Shown here: one piece after another, positions 35,022 to 45,860 of the stretch
Layout of the letters: the number at the start of each line of letters is the position of its first letter
How positions within the stretch are numbered: position 1 is the stretch's first letter
NCBI RefSeq assembly: GCF_009905375.1
Contig: NC_133649.1
Span: forward strand, 229,256,102-229,320,101
Direction of reading: 5' to 3'
Source of the DNA: Apium graveolens
Lineage: Eukaryota > Streptophyta > Magnoliopsida > Apiales > Apiaceae
Length of the DNA stretch: 64,000 nt
Program-made: the position numbers and the translations under genes
Notes under the pieces: model-generated
Seen by the model: only the letters and a program-made list of their open reading frames with translations
Database searches by the model: none
What the model was told of the DNA's origin: nothing

Positions 35022-37380
35022 TCTTCTGGATGGTTATTCCGGGTATAATCAGATTTGTATTGCACCAGAGGATCAGGAAAAGACTACCTTCACTTGTCCA
35101 TTTGGTACATTTGCTTTTCGTAGAGTTTCGTTTGGGTTATGTGGCGACCCGGCCACCTTTCAGAGATGTATGATGGCTATATTCTCTGACATGATTGGAA
35201 ATAACGTCGAAGTGTTCATGGATGACTTCTCCGTCTTTGGACACTCATATGATGAATGTTTGAATAATCTACGCGCCGTACTCAAAAGATGCGTGGAAAC
35301 TAATCTGGTGCTTAATTGGGAGAAATGTCATTTTATGGTGCGTGAAGGCATTATCCTTGGGCATAAGGTCTCTAGCAAAGGTCTGGAGGTGGACAAGGCC
35401 AAGGTGGGAGTCATTGAAAATCTTCCCCCACCTAATTCGGTGAAAGGAATCCGTAGTTTTCTCGGTCATGCGGGTTTTTATCGGCGATTCATCAAGGACT
35501 TTTCAAAGATATCTAAGCCGTTGTGCAATTTACTTGAGAAAGATGTGCCTTTCAAATTTGATGATGAATGTTTGGCAGTATTCGAGACTCTCAAGGAGAG
35601 TTTGATCACGACACCAGTTATTACAGCACCAGATTGGACAGAACCGTTTGAGATGATGTGTGATGCGAGTGACTATGCGGTAGGTGCAGTTCTGGGACAG
35701 CGCAAGAAAAATCTCTTCCATGTGGTCTACTATGCGAGTAAGACTTTAAATGGGGCCCAATTGAACTACACCACTACGGAGAAGGAGCTTTTGGCTATAG
35801 TCTTTGGCTTTGAGAAATTTCGATCTTATCTGCTTGGTACGAAAGTAACAGTATTCACTGATCATGCAGCTATTCACTATCTGGTTTCTAAGAAGGATTC
35901 GAAGTCGAGACTCATTCGTTGGGTGCTTTTACTTCAGGAATTTGAGTTAGAGATCAAAGATAGAAAAGGTACCGAGAATCAAGTAGCTGACCATCTCTCT
36001 AGGTTGGAGAATCCCGATTCTACTTCACAAGATGGGACGTTAATCAATGAATCTTTTCCGGATGAGCAGTTGTTTGCAATTCAGGAGGAAGAACCATGGT
36101 TTGCAGATATTGTAAACTATCTTGTCAGCAATATAATACCGCTTAATTTGACATCCGCTCAAAAGAAGAAGTTTCTGCATGAGGTGAAGTGGTATATGTG
36201 GGATGAACCATATTTGTTTAGACAGGGAGCTGATCAGATCATCAGGAGATGTATCCCATTCTTTGAGATTGAGGGGATATTACGAGACTGCCATTCCACG
36301 GTTTATGGTGGACACTATGGAGGTGAGAAGACGGCAGCTCGTATTCTGCAAGCAGGTTTTTTCTGGCCTACTTTGTTCAAGGATGCTCATCAGTTTGTTT
36401 TAAGGTGTGATCGTTGCCAAAGAGTGGGAAATTTGTCAAGAAAGGATGAGATGCCATTAAATGTGATGCTTGAAGTCGAGGTCTTTGATGTATGGGGAAT
36501 CGATTTCATGGGGCCTTTTATCTCATCTTGCAATAATCAGTACATCTTGCTGGCAGTCGATTATGTCTCAAAATGGGTCGAAGTTAAAGCTTTACCGACA
36601 AATGATGCAAAGGCAGTGCTAAATTTTCTTCATAAGCAAATTTTCACAAGGTTTGGAACGCCTCGGGTAATCATAAGTGATGAAGGATCGCATTTTTGCA
36701 ACCGTAAGTTCACTTCTATGATGCAGCGTTATAATGTGAATCATCGAGTAGCTACTGCCTATCATCCGCAAACAAATGGTCAAGCGGAAGTGTCTAACAG
36801 AGAGATAAAGTGCATTCTAGAGAAGGTTGTTTGTCCGTCAAGGAAGGATTGGTCTTTAAAGCTCGATGAAGCTGTTTAGGCTTACAGAACAGCATACAAA
36901 ACTCCACTTGGGATGTCACCGTTTCAGTTGGTGTACGGTAAGGGATGTCATCTACCGGCGAAGCATGAGCATAAGGCCTACTGGGCATTGAAGAAATTGA
37001 ACCTGGATTTAGATGCAGCTGGTAAGAAAAGAATGCTTCAGCTTAATGAACTTGATGAATTTCGACTTCAAGCGTACGAGAATAACAAAATGTATAAGGA
37101 AAAGGTGAAGAGGTGGCACGATAGGAAGCTACATCCTAAGTTATTTGTGCCAAGACAACAAGTTCTGTTATTCAACTCTCGGCTCCGACTTTTTCCTGGG
37201 AAGTTGAAATCAAGGTGGTCTGGACCTTTTATTGTCAAAACTGTGTTTCCACATGGAGCGGTGGAAATTTTTGAGAATGATTCGGACCAAGCATTCAAGG
37301 TTAACGGTCAGCGGTTGAAGCACTACTATGGGGATATGGCAAACCGAGAGGTGGTTAGTGCCATTTTGTTGACTACTTGA
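34978..37380 (+). pseudogene. Athila reverse transcriptase, RNase H and integrase, broken
   Basis: This frame continues pol after the break near 35015. The reverse transcriptase has [11 protein letters not shown] and the catalytic FMDDFSVFG. RNase H has [14 protein letters not shown] and TDHAAIHYL. The integrase has an HHCC finger ([20 protein letters not shown]) and the D,D,E core ([19 protein letters not shown]). A TAG at 36877-36879, where relatives have Trp ([15 protein letters not shown]), stops it; the same frame then runs on to 37380 with SRWSGPFIV, the integrase C-terminal module. TGG to TAG is a single transition. With the frameshift and the nonsense codon this copy cannot make a full Pol. 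Confidence 0.92.
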
Positions 37381-37853
37381 GAAAGGTGCGGAATGTCAAG
37401 CTAATGACGAAAAAGAAGCGCTGCGTGGGAGGCAACCCATGAATTGTTGTTACAGGAACCCTTAGAAGTTAATAACCTATCCAAAAACACAAAAAAATCA
37501 GAAAACAGGGGCTGAAAAAAAAAATTCCAGAGACCCTCTGCGCGCCCGCGCAGAAATGCTGAGCGGCCGCGCAGGGGTCGAGTTCCAGAAAATTTTTTGC
37601 AGTTCAGAAAAAACAAAAAAAAAACAAAAAAAAAAACAAAAACACAAAAAAACCATCACAGAGTATAAACCCACGAATTCTTTTCCCATTACCCCATGAT
37701 TTTATCCCTCAAACCCACTCCTAATCTAATTTAACCTACTCCACACCCTATATATACATACACCTATCCTACATATCTCCCACAAACTTCCTACACTTAA
37801 ACCCTCTCATAAACATCAAAAATTAGTTCTTACACACTTTTATTCACAAATCA
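37381..37853 (+). other. Spacer between Athila pol and ORF3
   Basis: A 473-bp untranslated spacer. It carries one copy of the LTR GC-rich hairpin unit at 37538-37574, then long A-rich runs at about 37605-37650. From 37790 onward it is C- and A-rich and leads to the ORF3 ATG at 37854; a TATATATA stretch near 37749 could be a promoter element for ORF3. That last role is inference. Confidence 0.65.
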
Positions 37854-39026
37854 ATGGCACCCAAGAGAGCACGCACTATTGACAGCAACAGCACAGTTCC
37901 TACTGCTGATTCATCAAGGGGTACTGCTGCAAGGCCTCGGTTAACTGACAGAGCTGCGGAGGAGGAGTACACTAGGCTATTGGGGAAGCCGATTCTGAAG
38001 GAGAGGGGGTTTTTACCATCAGGGAGGGATGGTGAGTTGTTGCCCATGATTGCAGAGAAGGGGTGGATAGCTTTTTGTGAGTCACCCGAAGCAGTACCAA
38101 TGAGTGTTGTTCGCGAGTTCTACGCGAACGCGAAGGCTGAAAAGAATGGGTTTTCTGTAGTCTGTGGGCTGACGGTTGATTATCATCCTGCGGTGATTCG
38201 CCGTGTGATTGGACAGCGAGAGAGGAAGCCCGAGGAGGAGAACTGGAATGAAAAGACTGCTGAGGATTTTGACTTGGATTTGATTTGTGCGACTCTCTAT
38301 CGACCGGGCACAGTTTGGAACCGAAGTCCAGCCAATAATGAGTATCGTCACTTTCCGGCGATCGCCATGAACAGGTATGCCCGTGCATGGAATGCATTTA
38401 TATGTGCTAATATTTTGCCTTCTTCACATGCACACGAGGTCACAGTTGAGAGAGCACAGTTGTTGTGGGGAATTCTGAATGAGGAATACTATGTGGACCT
38501 TGGTGAGTTTATCTACCAAGGAATTCTGAAGTTTTTGAGGGGAGCAAAGCATATGAACATCCCTTATGCATCCACGGTTATGAGGCTATGCCGAGCAGTA
38601 GGAGTGAACTGGCCGGCTCATGAGCAGTTGCAGTTGCCAGCAGCTCCGATAGATTCTGGCACTCTGAATGGGATGCAGCAGTGGACCGGTGGTGAGCCTG
38701 AGGAGCATGGGCTGGGTTATCGTCTTCCAGGAGGACGTCCAGCACGAGGTGCTACTATGGCTAGGCCAGGGCGTGGTGAGGCTGGTTCTTCGAGAGCTCA
38801 GGAGGGTGCTGGGATGGGTGATGCCCAGTATAGGAGGCTTTCACGGCGGATGGATGCCATGTATGAGACGCAGAGCAGGTTTGCTCAGGAGCTCACTCTT
38901 GCGTTAGGGACTGCTTTTCGAGGCCTTGGAGCTGATATCCAGTGGCCAGTTTTTGGTGAGGACTCTGCATACCCGCCGCTTGATACTCCACCCACTGAGG
39001 GTGATGATGATGATGACTCCGAATAG
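37854..39026 (+). CDS. Athila ORF3 (putative plant transposon protein domain), intact
   Basis: A 390-residue open frame (MAPKRARTIDSNSTVPT to an acidic end, DDDDDSE), directly downstream of pol in the place where some Athila elements have an envelope-like gene. The core (about residues 75-270) has VSVVREFYANAKAEKNGF-like and VTVERAQLLWGIL segments that I associate with the putative plant transposon protein family common in Athila ORFs. The region after residue 280 is rich in Gly, Arg and Ala. I see no signal peptide, no hydrophobic membrane segment and no Cys-rich ectodomain, so the sequence does not support an envelope role. It is undamaged although pol is broken. Its function is unknown. 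Confidence 0.8.
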   Translation: MAPKRARTIDSNSTVPTADSSRGTAARPRLTDRAAEEEYTRLLGKPILKERGFLPSGRDGELLPMIAEKGWIAFCESPEAVPMSVVREFYANAKAEKNGFSVVCGLTVDYHPAVIRRVIGQRERKPEEENWNEKTAEDFDLDLICATLYRPGTVWNRSPANNEYRHFPAIAMNRYARAWNAFICANILPSSHAHEVTVERAQLLWGILNEEYYVDLGEFIYQGILKFLRGAKHMNIPYASTVMRLCRAVGVNWPAHEQLQLPAAPIDSGTLNGMQQWTGGEPEEHGLGYRLPGGRPARGATMARPGRGEAGSSRAQEGAGMGDAQYRRLSRRMDAMYETQSRFAQELTLALGTAFRGLGADIQWPVFGEDSAYPPLDTPPTEGDDDDDSE

Positions 39027-40174
39027 GTATACCCTGTGTTCCTTTCTACTACCTTTACTGGGGACAGTGAAGATTTTAAGTTTGGGGGTGGTAGTTAAGG
39101 AATATTTTGTGTGTGTCATATAGTTGCATATTCATGATAGTTAGTTCATATAGTTGCATAATTTTTGCCATATAGTTTTTTTTTTATATAGCTTTATTTG
39201 TTTGTCATATCATATAGCTCATGCATATACCATGATCCCTTTTGCAATGATTTATCGACTGAATTGTGATATTGATGCGAGTGTAGTGATAGCATTAAAG
39301 TGATATTAAGTTGTGTAGGTTGATATGCATGCTAGAAGCACTTGTATTTTCACTAAGTCTTAGAGAATGCTTAAGGGCTAGATTGTTGTTATGATCTGAT
39401 TATTTTCGAGGATAATCTATTTATTATGCTTAGAATTTGATAATAGGTTCTTAGTGGTAAAGGCATGAAAAAGAAAAAAAAATGGAGTAAAAATGGAATT
39501 TGTTGCTAGTTGTGGCTAGGCGTCAAATGGCTAGTAGCCGGCTCGCATGTTATGCGAGTAGTCTAGGGTTGAGCAAGATGGAGCGAAACGCACTTGCTCA
39601 GAAAAGAAAAAAAAAATTTTGCATAATTGATCAAGAGTGGGCTCTTTGGTATTCGAGTTATTAAGTTCTTAGGGGACTTTGTGCCTAGTGACCTAAGGCT
39701 TTTAGAGTCTGGGATCCGCTAACCTAACGCTCGTTACATGGATACCATTGTATAAGTCTTTTGTGGACCTCACTCATTGCACGGTCAAATAAGCATTTGA
39801 GTTGTAAATAAAAAGCACAATTCCGTAGTAAGCTCCAGAGTTCTTGTAGTGTTGTATATCACTTTGTGCCTAGAATTTTTATTCTTTGTATAATCGTAGG
39901 ATTGCCTTGAAGATAGTCTAGTCATAGTAATTGGTCTAGTTCCGAAGCATATCTGTTAAGCATTTGCACACACCACGTTTCTGGCTGTATGTCCGTTTGC
40001 ATGAGTTTGTTGATCTTTAGTTATCTAACTGCATTCGTTGAGATGTGACAATTTGGTTGGTTAATTGTAGTAAGGGGGATCGTTGCATTTTCATATAGAT
40101 TGCATTCATGCATATTTTTATTTATTTTGAGTCTGTGACGCTTGAGGACAAGCATCGATTTAAGTTTGGGGGTG
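39027..40174 (+). other. Athila 3' untranslated region with two polypurine tracts
   Basis: A 1.15-kb non-coding stretch between ORF3 and the 3' LTR. The true polypurine tract, AAGTTTGGGGGTG, abuts the LTR at 40162-40174. A second, near-identical tract with matching upstream context (GGACA...TTTAAGTTTGGGGGTGG) lies right after ORF3 at 39078-39093. A poly-A run is at about 39470-39482. No coding capacity is seen. Confidence 0.8.
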
Positions 40175-41638
40175 TGATAAGTGGCATTTTATACCACTTA
40201 GAACGTCTTAAAATGGCTTAAATTGGTGTCTTGAAATCAAGTATTTTGTGTATTTGATGCGTTTTTTTAGTGTTTATGCATTTCAGGGTATTAGTTGCAT
40301 TTCGGAGGAGGAATCATCAAGAATAAGCCTTGGCATGTGTTCACCATTGCGAGAGGAAAAGAACGGGCAGATTACGGCGAAGAAATGGAGCAAACCTGGA
40401 TTTTTTCCAGTAGGGTCCTGCGCGCCCGCGCAGCAATGCTGAGCGGCCGCGCAGCAGCCTTGCGCGCCCGCGCAGCTATGCTGAGCGGCCGCGCAGGGTC
40501 GGGGAAAAGGATAAATTATTTTAGACTTCTACTTCTGTTTGGCTTTCAACTTCTATGTAATCTGAGTTTTATGGGACTATTATATAGGTAGATTTGAGAC
40601 GTTTTCACAGAGATTTATTAAGGGGATTATGTTTTAGATTGTGTTTTACGCAAGAAGCGAAGGAGATAAGGAAGAAGACCGATTTAGCACACCGCAACGA
40701 AGAGGAAGCATATTTTCTTGTGATTCTTGTTTCGTTGTAACGTTGGATGCTAGTTTTCTTGCTTTGACTTATTTACTCTTGTGACGTACTCTGTTTTAAT
40801 ATAATTAGTTTAGTTATTATTTTCTTGTGTTGTTTATCATGATTTCATATGAACCCATGATGGCGATAAGTTCTATTATGGGCTAATCGTGATCATGGGG
40901 TTGCAACGGATTTATTATGGAATTCTTTAGTTAATTGTTTAATACTTTAGTGTGTGATGATTGCATGATATCTAGTATTGGTTGTGCGTATTCGTCTTAT
41001 GTGCGTCGCGAACATATAAGATAGGGTGTTAATCTCTTGTGAAGCGACGGTGGATCTTGAGATTTAGAACTTGCCATGCTAGCATAGGTTCATGTACGTT
41101 GTGCATGATTAGTGGGTAACTCTAACAGTTTTATTTGCCCTATGTAATCAAAAGGAATAACTTGTGCTTAAATCGTTGTGTTGTCAATTTCTGTAGACAT
41201 ATAGGAACTCAACATAATTGATGACTATTCAACTTCTATCTTAATTGTGGATGCTTGGTAGAATGGTATTAGTACAATGAAAGTTGGCTTTTATCAGTTT
41301 TGTGTTATTCGATTAATATCATCACTGTCACATGCTAAAGGTAATAACAATGGCTATAGAAGGAAGTAATAATGAAGTTGTGATCTCATGAGTGTTTTAT
41401 TATTGATAAATTGAAGTGTTAGTTAAGTGATTAATTAAGTAGTTAATTATAGTTAATATTTAATCAACAATTTTAAGTGTTATTATCTTAACATTGAGAA
41501 GTAATCATACATTGGTGAGTGAGTTTAATTAGACAATAACTTAGTCTGAGTCTCTGAGGGAACGAACTAGAAAGTATTCTATATTACTTGCGAACGTATA
41601 TACTTGCATGAATATTAGTGCGTGATTTCGCCCTAACA
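40175..41638 (+). repeat. 3' LTR of Athila element
   Basis: Same length and ends as the 5' LTR and differs at scattered single bases. The GC-rich block is at 40418-40496. It is followed by the target duplication GGTAA, after which copia-2 resumes. Confidence 0.95.
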
Positions 41639-41643
41639 GGTAA

Positions 41644-42490
41644 CTATAAAAGATCAGTAGTTGATACTCGATTCTTAGCAATAAAAGATGTTTTCACCTG
41701 TTTACCAAGCTGACATGTCGAGCAAGGTTCCACTTTCTTGTATTTAAGTTTTGATAGACCTCGAACAAGACCATGGATTATATATTTCGAAGCAAATCCA
41801 TGTGTACATGACCAAGACGCCTATGCTAGAGATTCTGTTGATCTTGAACAGTACCAATACATATTTATTTGTGTTGTTCATCAAAATCAAGAACAAAGAT
41901 ATTTCATTTTCTTTTGGAAACTAAAGCAAACTCGTTAGTTTTAGTACCAATATAGCATACATCTTTATCGAAATTGACTTTATGACCAGCATCAATAAGT
42001 TGACTTACACTAATCAGATTGTATTTTAAACCATCAACTAAACGAACATTATAAATAGCAAACCTGTCATTACCAATAGTGCCTTTACCAATGATACGTA
42101 CGGTGTTCGAGTCACAAGTGTAACTAGACCTCCCTCTTTAGCTACGAGTGAGAGAAACTTGGATTTATCACTGGTCATATGGAGAGAGCATCCACTATCG
42201 ATTATCCATTTATTACGGGGAACATGAACCTTCAAGCATACCTGCGAAAATTGCTTCATCTCTTAGGTACCCATTTAACCTTGGGTCCTTGTTGGTTAGT
42301 AGCACAGAGCTTATATAAATGTCTATCTGATTTCTTAATCCACATCTGAATAATATTAACTGAAGCATGAGCAGATTTATATCTAGTAGACGATATATAA
42401 GATAAATTAGAAAAGTGGCCTTTGTTACCACATAATCTAGATTCAGAAGTAGTGTGACCAGGTTTGCCACAATTTCGACATTTTTCATAT
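41644..42490 (-). pseudogene. Copia-2 protease, pre-integrase and start of integrase
   Basis: The minus strand encodes a CCHC-like finger (CRNCGKPGHTTSESRLC), then WIIDSGCSLHMTSDKSKF with the copia protease D-S-G. Next comes GLKYNLISVSQLIDAGHKVNFD, then the pre-integrase zinc-binding segment ending EPCSTCQLGKQVKTSF. Several frame changes are needed to follow this path. The sequence runs into the Athila LTR at 41643 and resumes at 30407 with LPHLDLFGP, which locates the Athila insertion at the N-terminal edge of the integrase core. Confidence 0.8.
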
Positions 42491-42958
42491 AGCATCTTAT
42501 ACTTCATTGGAGTCCTCTTGTAACCGCTTTAAAATGTTCTTTTCTTGATAGATTCGCATCTTAATCCTTCTTTATCAAGAGAAGATTTCTGTTCCGTAAG
42601 TAACGCATTCAAAGTTCCTTCACCATAGTTGTGCAACTTTCTGCTTTAATTCAGGAACCAAAGTGTCATAAACACTATCCTTTTGACAGTATCTAGATCA
42701 ACATGGGCTGATTCTTCCTTCAAAGCTTCAGGACAGACATCTTTCATCTCATTCTCATTCTTGAGATACTCATTTTCTTCCGTAAGCTTAGATATCTTTT
42801 CAACTAAAGATTGATTTTCAGCAACCAATGTTTCATCTTTCATAGGATCATCCAGTTCACTAAGAACTTCACTTAATGTTTGTTTTAAGTAAGCATCTTT
42901 TCTTTTAGTTTTCTATTCTGAGCCTGCAAGGTTAGTATAGTTAAAGATACATTTGAAT
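42491..42958 (-). pseudogene. Copia-2 gag C-terminal linker, frame-broken
   Basis: On the minus strand this segment encodes a highly charged, probably coiled-coil stretch (VAENQSLVEKISKLTEENEYLKNE), such as many copia gag proteins have between zinc knuckles. It is split into short frames by indels. No other domain is seen. Confidence 0.55.
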
Positions 42959-44011
42959 TTATATTATATTGAACATTTTGTACCTCGTCATTATCAATGG
43001 AGCTGCCTTCAAGTCCAACAAAATATAATTGAGCAACTTCATCATTTGAGTCTGTCTCCACATCAGAATCATCATCACTCCATGTAAGCAATGATTTCTT
43101 CTTATCCTTGAGCTTGTAACAATCTTTTTGAAATGTCTCTTTTTCCCGCATTCGAAGCATGTGTCCTTGCTCGAATTAGCCTTATTATTTTTGATGGGAT
43201 TAGATTTGAAATCTTTCTTCGAAAGCTGAGATTTCAGAGGCCGTTTTGATGCATTCCTTTTGGAAAGAAATTTATGAAACTTCTTGGTCAAGAGTGCAAT
43301 TTCCTCGTCAGAGTCATCAGGAGATTCATCTGCATCTGCATTGAGTGCAAGAGTCTTTTTTCGAGGAACATCATCTTCTTCATAATATTTGCGAAGCTGA
43401 TTCTCGAATTCTTCCAATTCATTATAAAGTGTAAGAGTGTCCATAGTAGAGAGAATAGTCAAATCCTGCATTATGGTGACCTTAGGAGCAAATTTCTTTG
43501 GCATAGCCCTGAGTACTTTCCGATTAATTTCGGATTGCGGAATTGTCCTTTCCAGAAGAGATATAGAATCCATCAAGGTTAAGAACCTTCCTTGAGCCTC
43601 TTTGACACTTTCATCTATTTCCGACCTGAAACCTTCATAATCACTCATTAGCATACTAAGTTTGACTTCACGTACCTTAGATGTACCTTCATGGATGACT
43701 TTGATAGTATTCCATATTTGTTTAGCCGTGGTACAAGCTGATACTCTACGCAATTCAGTAGCCACCATTCCATTTAGAAGTGAATTCATAGATTTAGCAT
43801 TAGAATTCATAGCATTGAGTTCTTCAGGAGATAGCTCCTTGAGAGACTTGGGCTTGCCATCTTTCATTGGGACTGTAAAGCCATTTTCTACAGCATCCCA
43901 TTCAAAAACATCACACTGGAGAAAGATTTTCATGCAGAATTTCCAGTCATAATTTTCAGCACCGTGAAGCAATGGTGGGTAATTGTTCGAATACCTATCT
44001 GATTGAGCCAT
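42959..44011 (-). pseudogene. Copia-2 gag
   Basis: A frame of about 350 codons from ATG 44011 (MAQSDRYSNNYPPLLHG). It has a UBN2/gag-type domain: YDWKFCMKIFLQC, TAKQIWNTIKVIHEGT, EINRKVLRAMPKKFAPKVTIM and LYNELEEFENQLRKY. These are followed by an acidic linker and a zinc knuckle beginning CFECGKKRHF (about residue 286). A frameshift inside the knuckle garbles the last 60 or so residues, while the neighbouring frame (42885-43160) continues the copia sequence. The start lies shortly after the PBS. Confidence 0.85.
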
Positions 44012-44056
44012 GGATAGCTAGAAAAATAAACATTAAACAGAGAATTAAATGCACCC

Positions 44057-44068
44057 GCTCTGATACCA
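44057..44068 (-). other. Primer-binding site of copia-2
   Basis: The minus strand reads TGGTATCAGAGC two bases after the LTR end GATTTTCA, an exact initiator-Met tRNA match. Confidence 0.88.
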
Positions 44069-44070
44069 AA

Positions 44071-44909
44071 TGAAAATCAGAGGCACAATCTATATATACG
44101 ATATTCTAACTGATAAGACAAATGGGACAGTCTATGTTATAAATGGGACAGTCTATGTTATAAATGGGACATACCCTTTACGAATGACACATGCAATGAG
44201 ACAGTCTCAATTAATCTGCAGAATATATATTACTGGAAAATAAATGCAGTAATAAAGAAATTAAACAATACAGAACACCATAAGTTTTCACTTGGTTCGG
44301 CCCTTAATCCTAGTCTATGGCCTACATCCAAGTACCCATGCCAACTAGCATAGAAAATGTATTATATCAACTTCAATAAAAGAACTTACAATTTTTTCCT
44401 TGATTACAAAAGATAGCCTTGAAAAAAAGTTTCCCTGGCACACTTGCTACCTAGCACATCTGCTATATCTTAACCCACTGGCTATCTTGGCTACTCTTCT
44501 GAAATCAAGCCATTGCCACAACCCGACACAAGTTATATGAATAGACGTTATAAAGAATAAATATGTGAATTACAATTCAAACTATAATTTTACTCGACTG
44601 GATATTCAATATAAGAATGGAGAACAAGAATGATATTTCATATGAAGAATAAGGCGTGTAAGCATTAGTGTCAAATACGAATATATGAGTTATATTTATA
44701 GGCACAAGTTCTAACAGATTTGATTTTCAAACAATAGATAAGGTTGACACAGTTTTGTTTGAAAATAATTTGAATAAGTCATTAAAGAGTAATCTGTTAG
44801 TTTGTTTCAAAAGGATAAACCTAGTAAAAGATAAGTCTTGGATGTTTCAAACATGAGAATAATAAGAATGAGTTATCGGTCAAACAAGATATACATAGAC
44901 CCTAACAAA
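44071..44909 (-). repeat. 5' LTR of copia-2 (about 839 bp)
   Basis: The inner end TGAAAATCAG at 44071 is fixed by the PBS. I place the outer end at ...CCCTAACA (44909), so the LTR starts TGTTAGGG on its own strand. That gives a U3 of about 210 bp before the TATA box at 44693-44700. A shorter version ending TGATTTTCA at 44729 would make a perfect 9-bp inverted repeat but leave only about 30 bp before the TATA box, so I prefer the longer one. A 21-bp tandem repeat (AAATGGGACAGTCTATGTTAT) lies at 44120-44161 with a partial third copy. Confidence 0.6.
44693..44700 (-). promoter_or_regulatory. TATA box of copia-2 LTR
   Basis: The minus strand reads GCCTATAAATATAAC inside the LTR, upstream of the PBS and gag. 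It is the best TATA match in the LTR and supports the longer LTR boundary. Confidence 0.5.
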
Positions 44910-45860
44910 ATGACTTCATCAAAACTGCATTCTCGGAAACCATGTTGATGTGTTCTCGATTGAATGTCTGAAATAAAATCATCATAAACCTGTAAGCTAA
45001 CATCTCTTTGCCTCTGTTTAAATCCCCCCACCCTAAAATTTTGGTAACAACCCTCATTACCGATCCTAGCCTCCCATCGTCTTCCTCTATAAGCCATTTG
45101 CTTTGACTTTGAGTCGCCGCCCTTCGTGGAGCTCTCAGCCAGATGCCCCACTCCTTCCCTCTTACACCCCGCGTTTACCAATATTTTTCCCGTAGAATCG
45201 TTCCGTGTGTGTCACCAAACCACGTAAAAAGCAGAACTCCCCTAATTTTTCATACTTGCAAGTCACAATGAACTTCGTTCCATCCTTTTCGACTATCTTT
45301 TTCTTACGCTTAAGAGCCTTCCCACGTTCAATCTGATTCATCCTCGTGCACTCTCTCCAAATTGGTGTGTTGTTCTTAGCGTCAACTGCAAAAATTCATC
45401 AAAAAAATTCCCAATTTCTTGCCAACTGATTCCATCATAAATCCCATTGGTAAATCATGGATCTGAATCCATATATTCAAATACAGTGCTTAGACTTTGA
45501 GAGGATTTTCACCTGCACCCACTGTCTCGAGAATCATCATAACATTATTGCACATTCGCGGGCCTCCTTATAACACCCATTACATGTCCTCCCTACGATA
45601 AAATTGAAAGATAAAGATTCCTTGTTCCAACTCTTTAATGTTGATGCTCATAGTTGATTTCCACACATCAGCGATTTTCGTTTTCATCTCTCGAACATTG
45701 ATGGTCTTCTCAGTGAGAAATCTGTCAATCAAGCATAACTCATATTTGTTAAACTCCTATTTTATGTCGCCATCAAACATAAAACTCTCGTTCTCTTCCT
45801 CCTAAATACCAAGACCCGCCATTTGCTCATCAATGTCTCTGTACTGCGCCACTATTCTTA
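44910..45860 (-). pseudogene. Decayed LINE ORF1 (DUF4283 and zinc-knuckle type)
   Basis: Translating the minus strand across several frames gives a recognisable path: LCLIDRFLTEKTINVREMKTKIADVW, IKELEQGIFIFQFYRREDM, LNIWIQIHDLPMGFMMESVGKKLG, then CKYEKLGEFCFLRGLVTHTERF. This order is typical of the DUF4283 plus zf-CCHC_4 proteins encoded by plant LINE ORF1 and related reverse-transcriptase genes. Many stops and frameshifts are present, and in the knuckle one expected Cys is Arg. No reverse transcriptase follows within the window because copia-2 cuts in at 44909. This is probably the oldest layer of the nest. Confidence 0.65.

Larger units (their letters stand above)
30408..41638 (+). mobile_element. 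Athila-type Ty3/gypsy retrotransposon (11.2 kb)
   Basis: Two 1,464-bp LTRs (30408-31871 and 40175-41638), a perfect 5-bp duplication GGTAA (30403-30407 and 41639-41643), an Athila-style PBS, gag-protease-pol, a third ORF in the envelope position, and a polypurine tract. The LTRs differ at roughly 1% of sites by eye, so the insertion is recent. The coding region has one frameshift near 35010 and one nonsense codon at 36877-36879. It lies in the integrase region of copia-2. Confidence 0.95.
30371..44909 (-). mobile_element. Copia-2: older Ty1/copia element split by Athila and abutted by copia-1
   Basis: Minus-strand element with 5' LTR (44071-44909), PBS, gag (44011 leftward), protease, pre-integrase and the start of integrase. 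An Athila element (30408-41638) interrupts it. If the Athila and one GGTAA copy are removed, the integrase frame reads on across the junction to HLDLFGP, with one stop, before it meets the outer LTR end of copia-1 at 30370. The rest of pol and the 3' LTR are outside the window. It is frame-broken in several places and is older than its insertions. Confidence 0.83.

Noticed and set aside
44071..44729. Shorter copia-2 LTR ending TGATTTTCA at 44729, with a perfect 9-bp inverted repeat to TGAAAATCA at 44071
   Set aside because: It would leave only about 30 bp between the LTR start and its TATA box, too little for a U3. The longer LTR to 44909, starting TGTTAGGG, is more plausible, though not proved.
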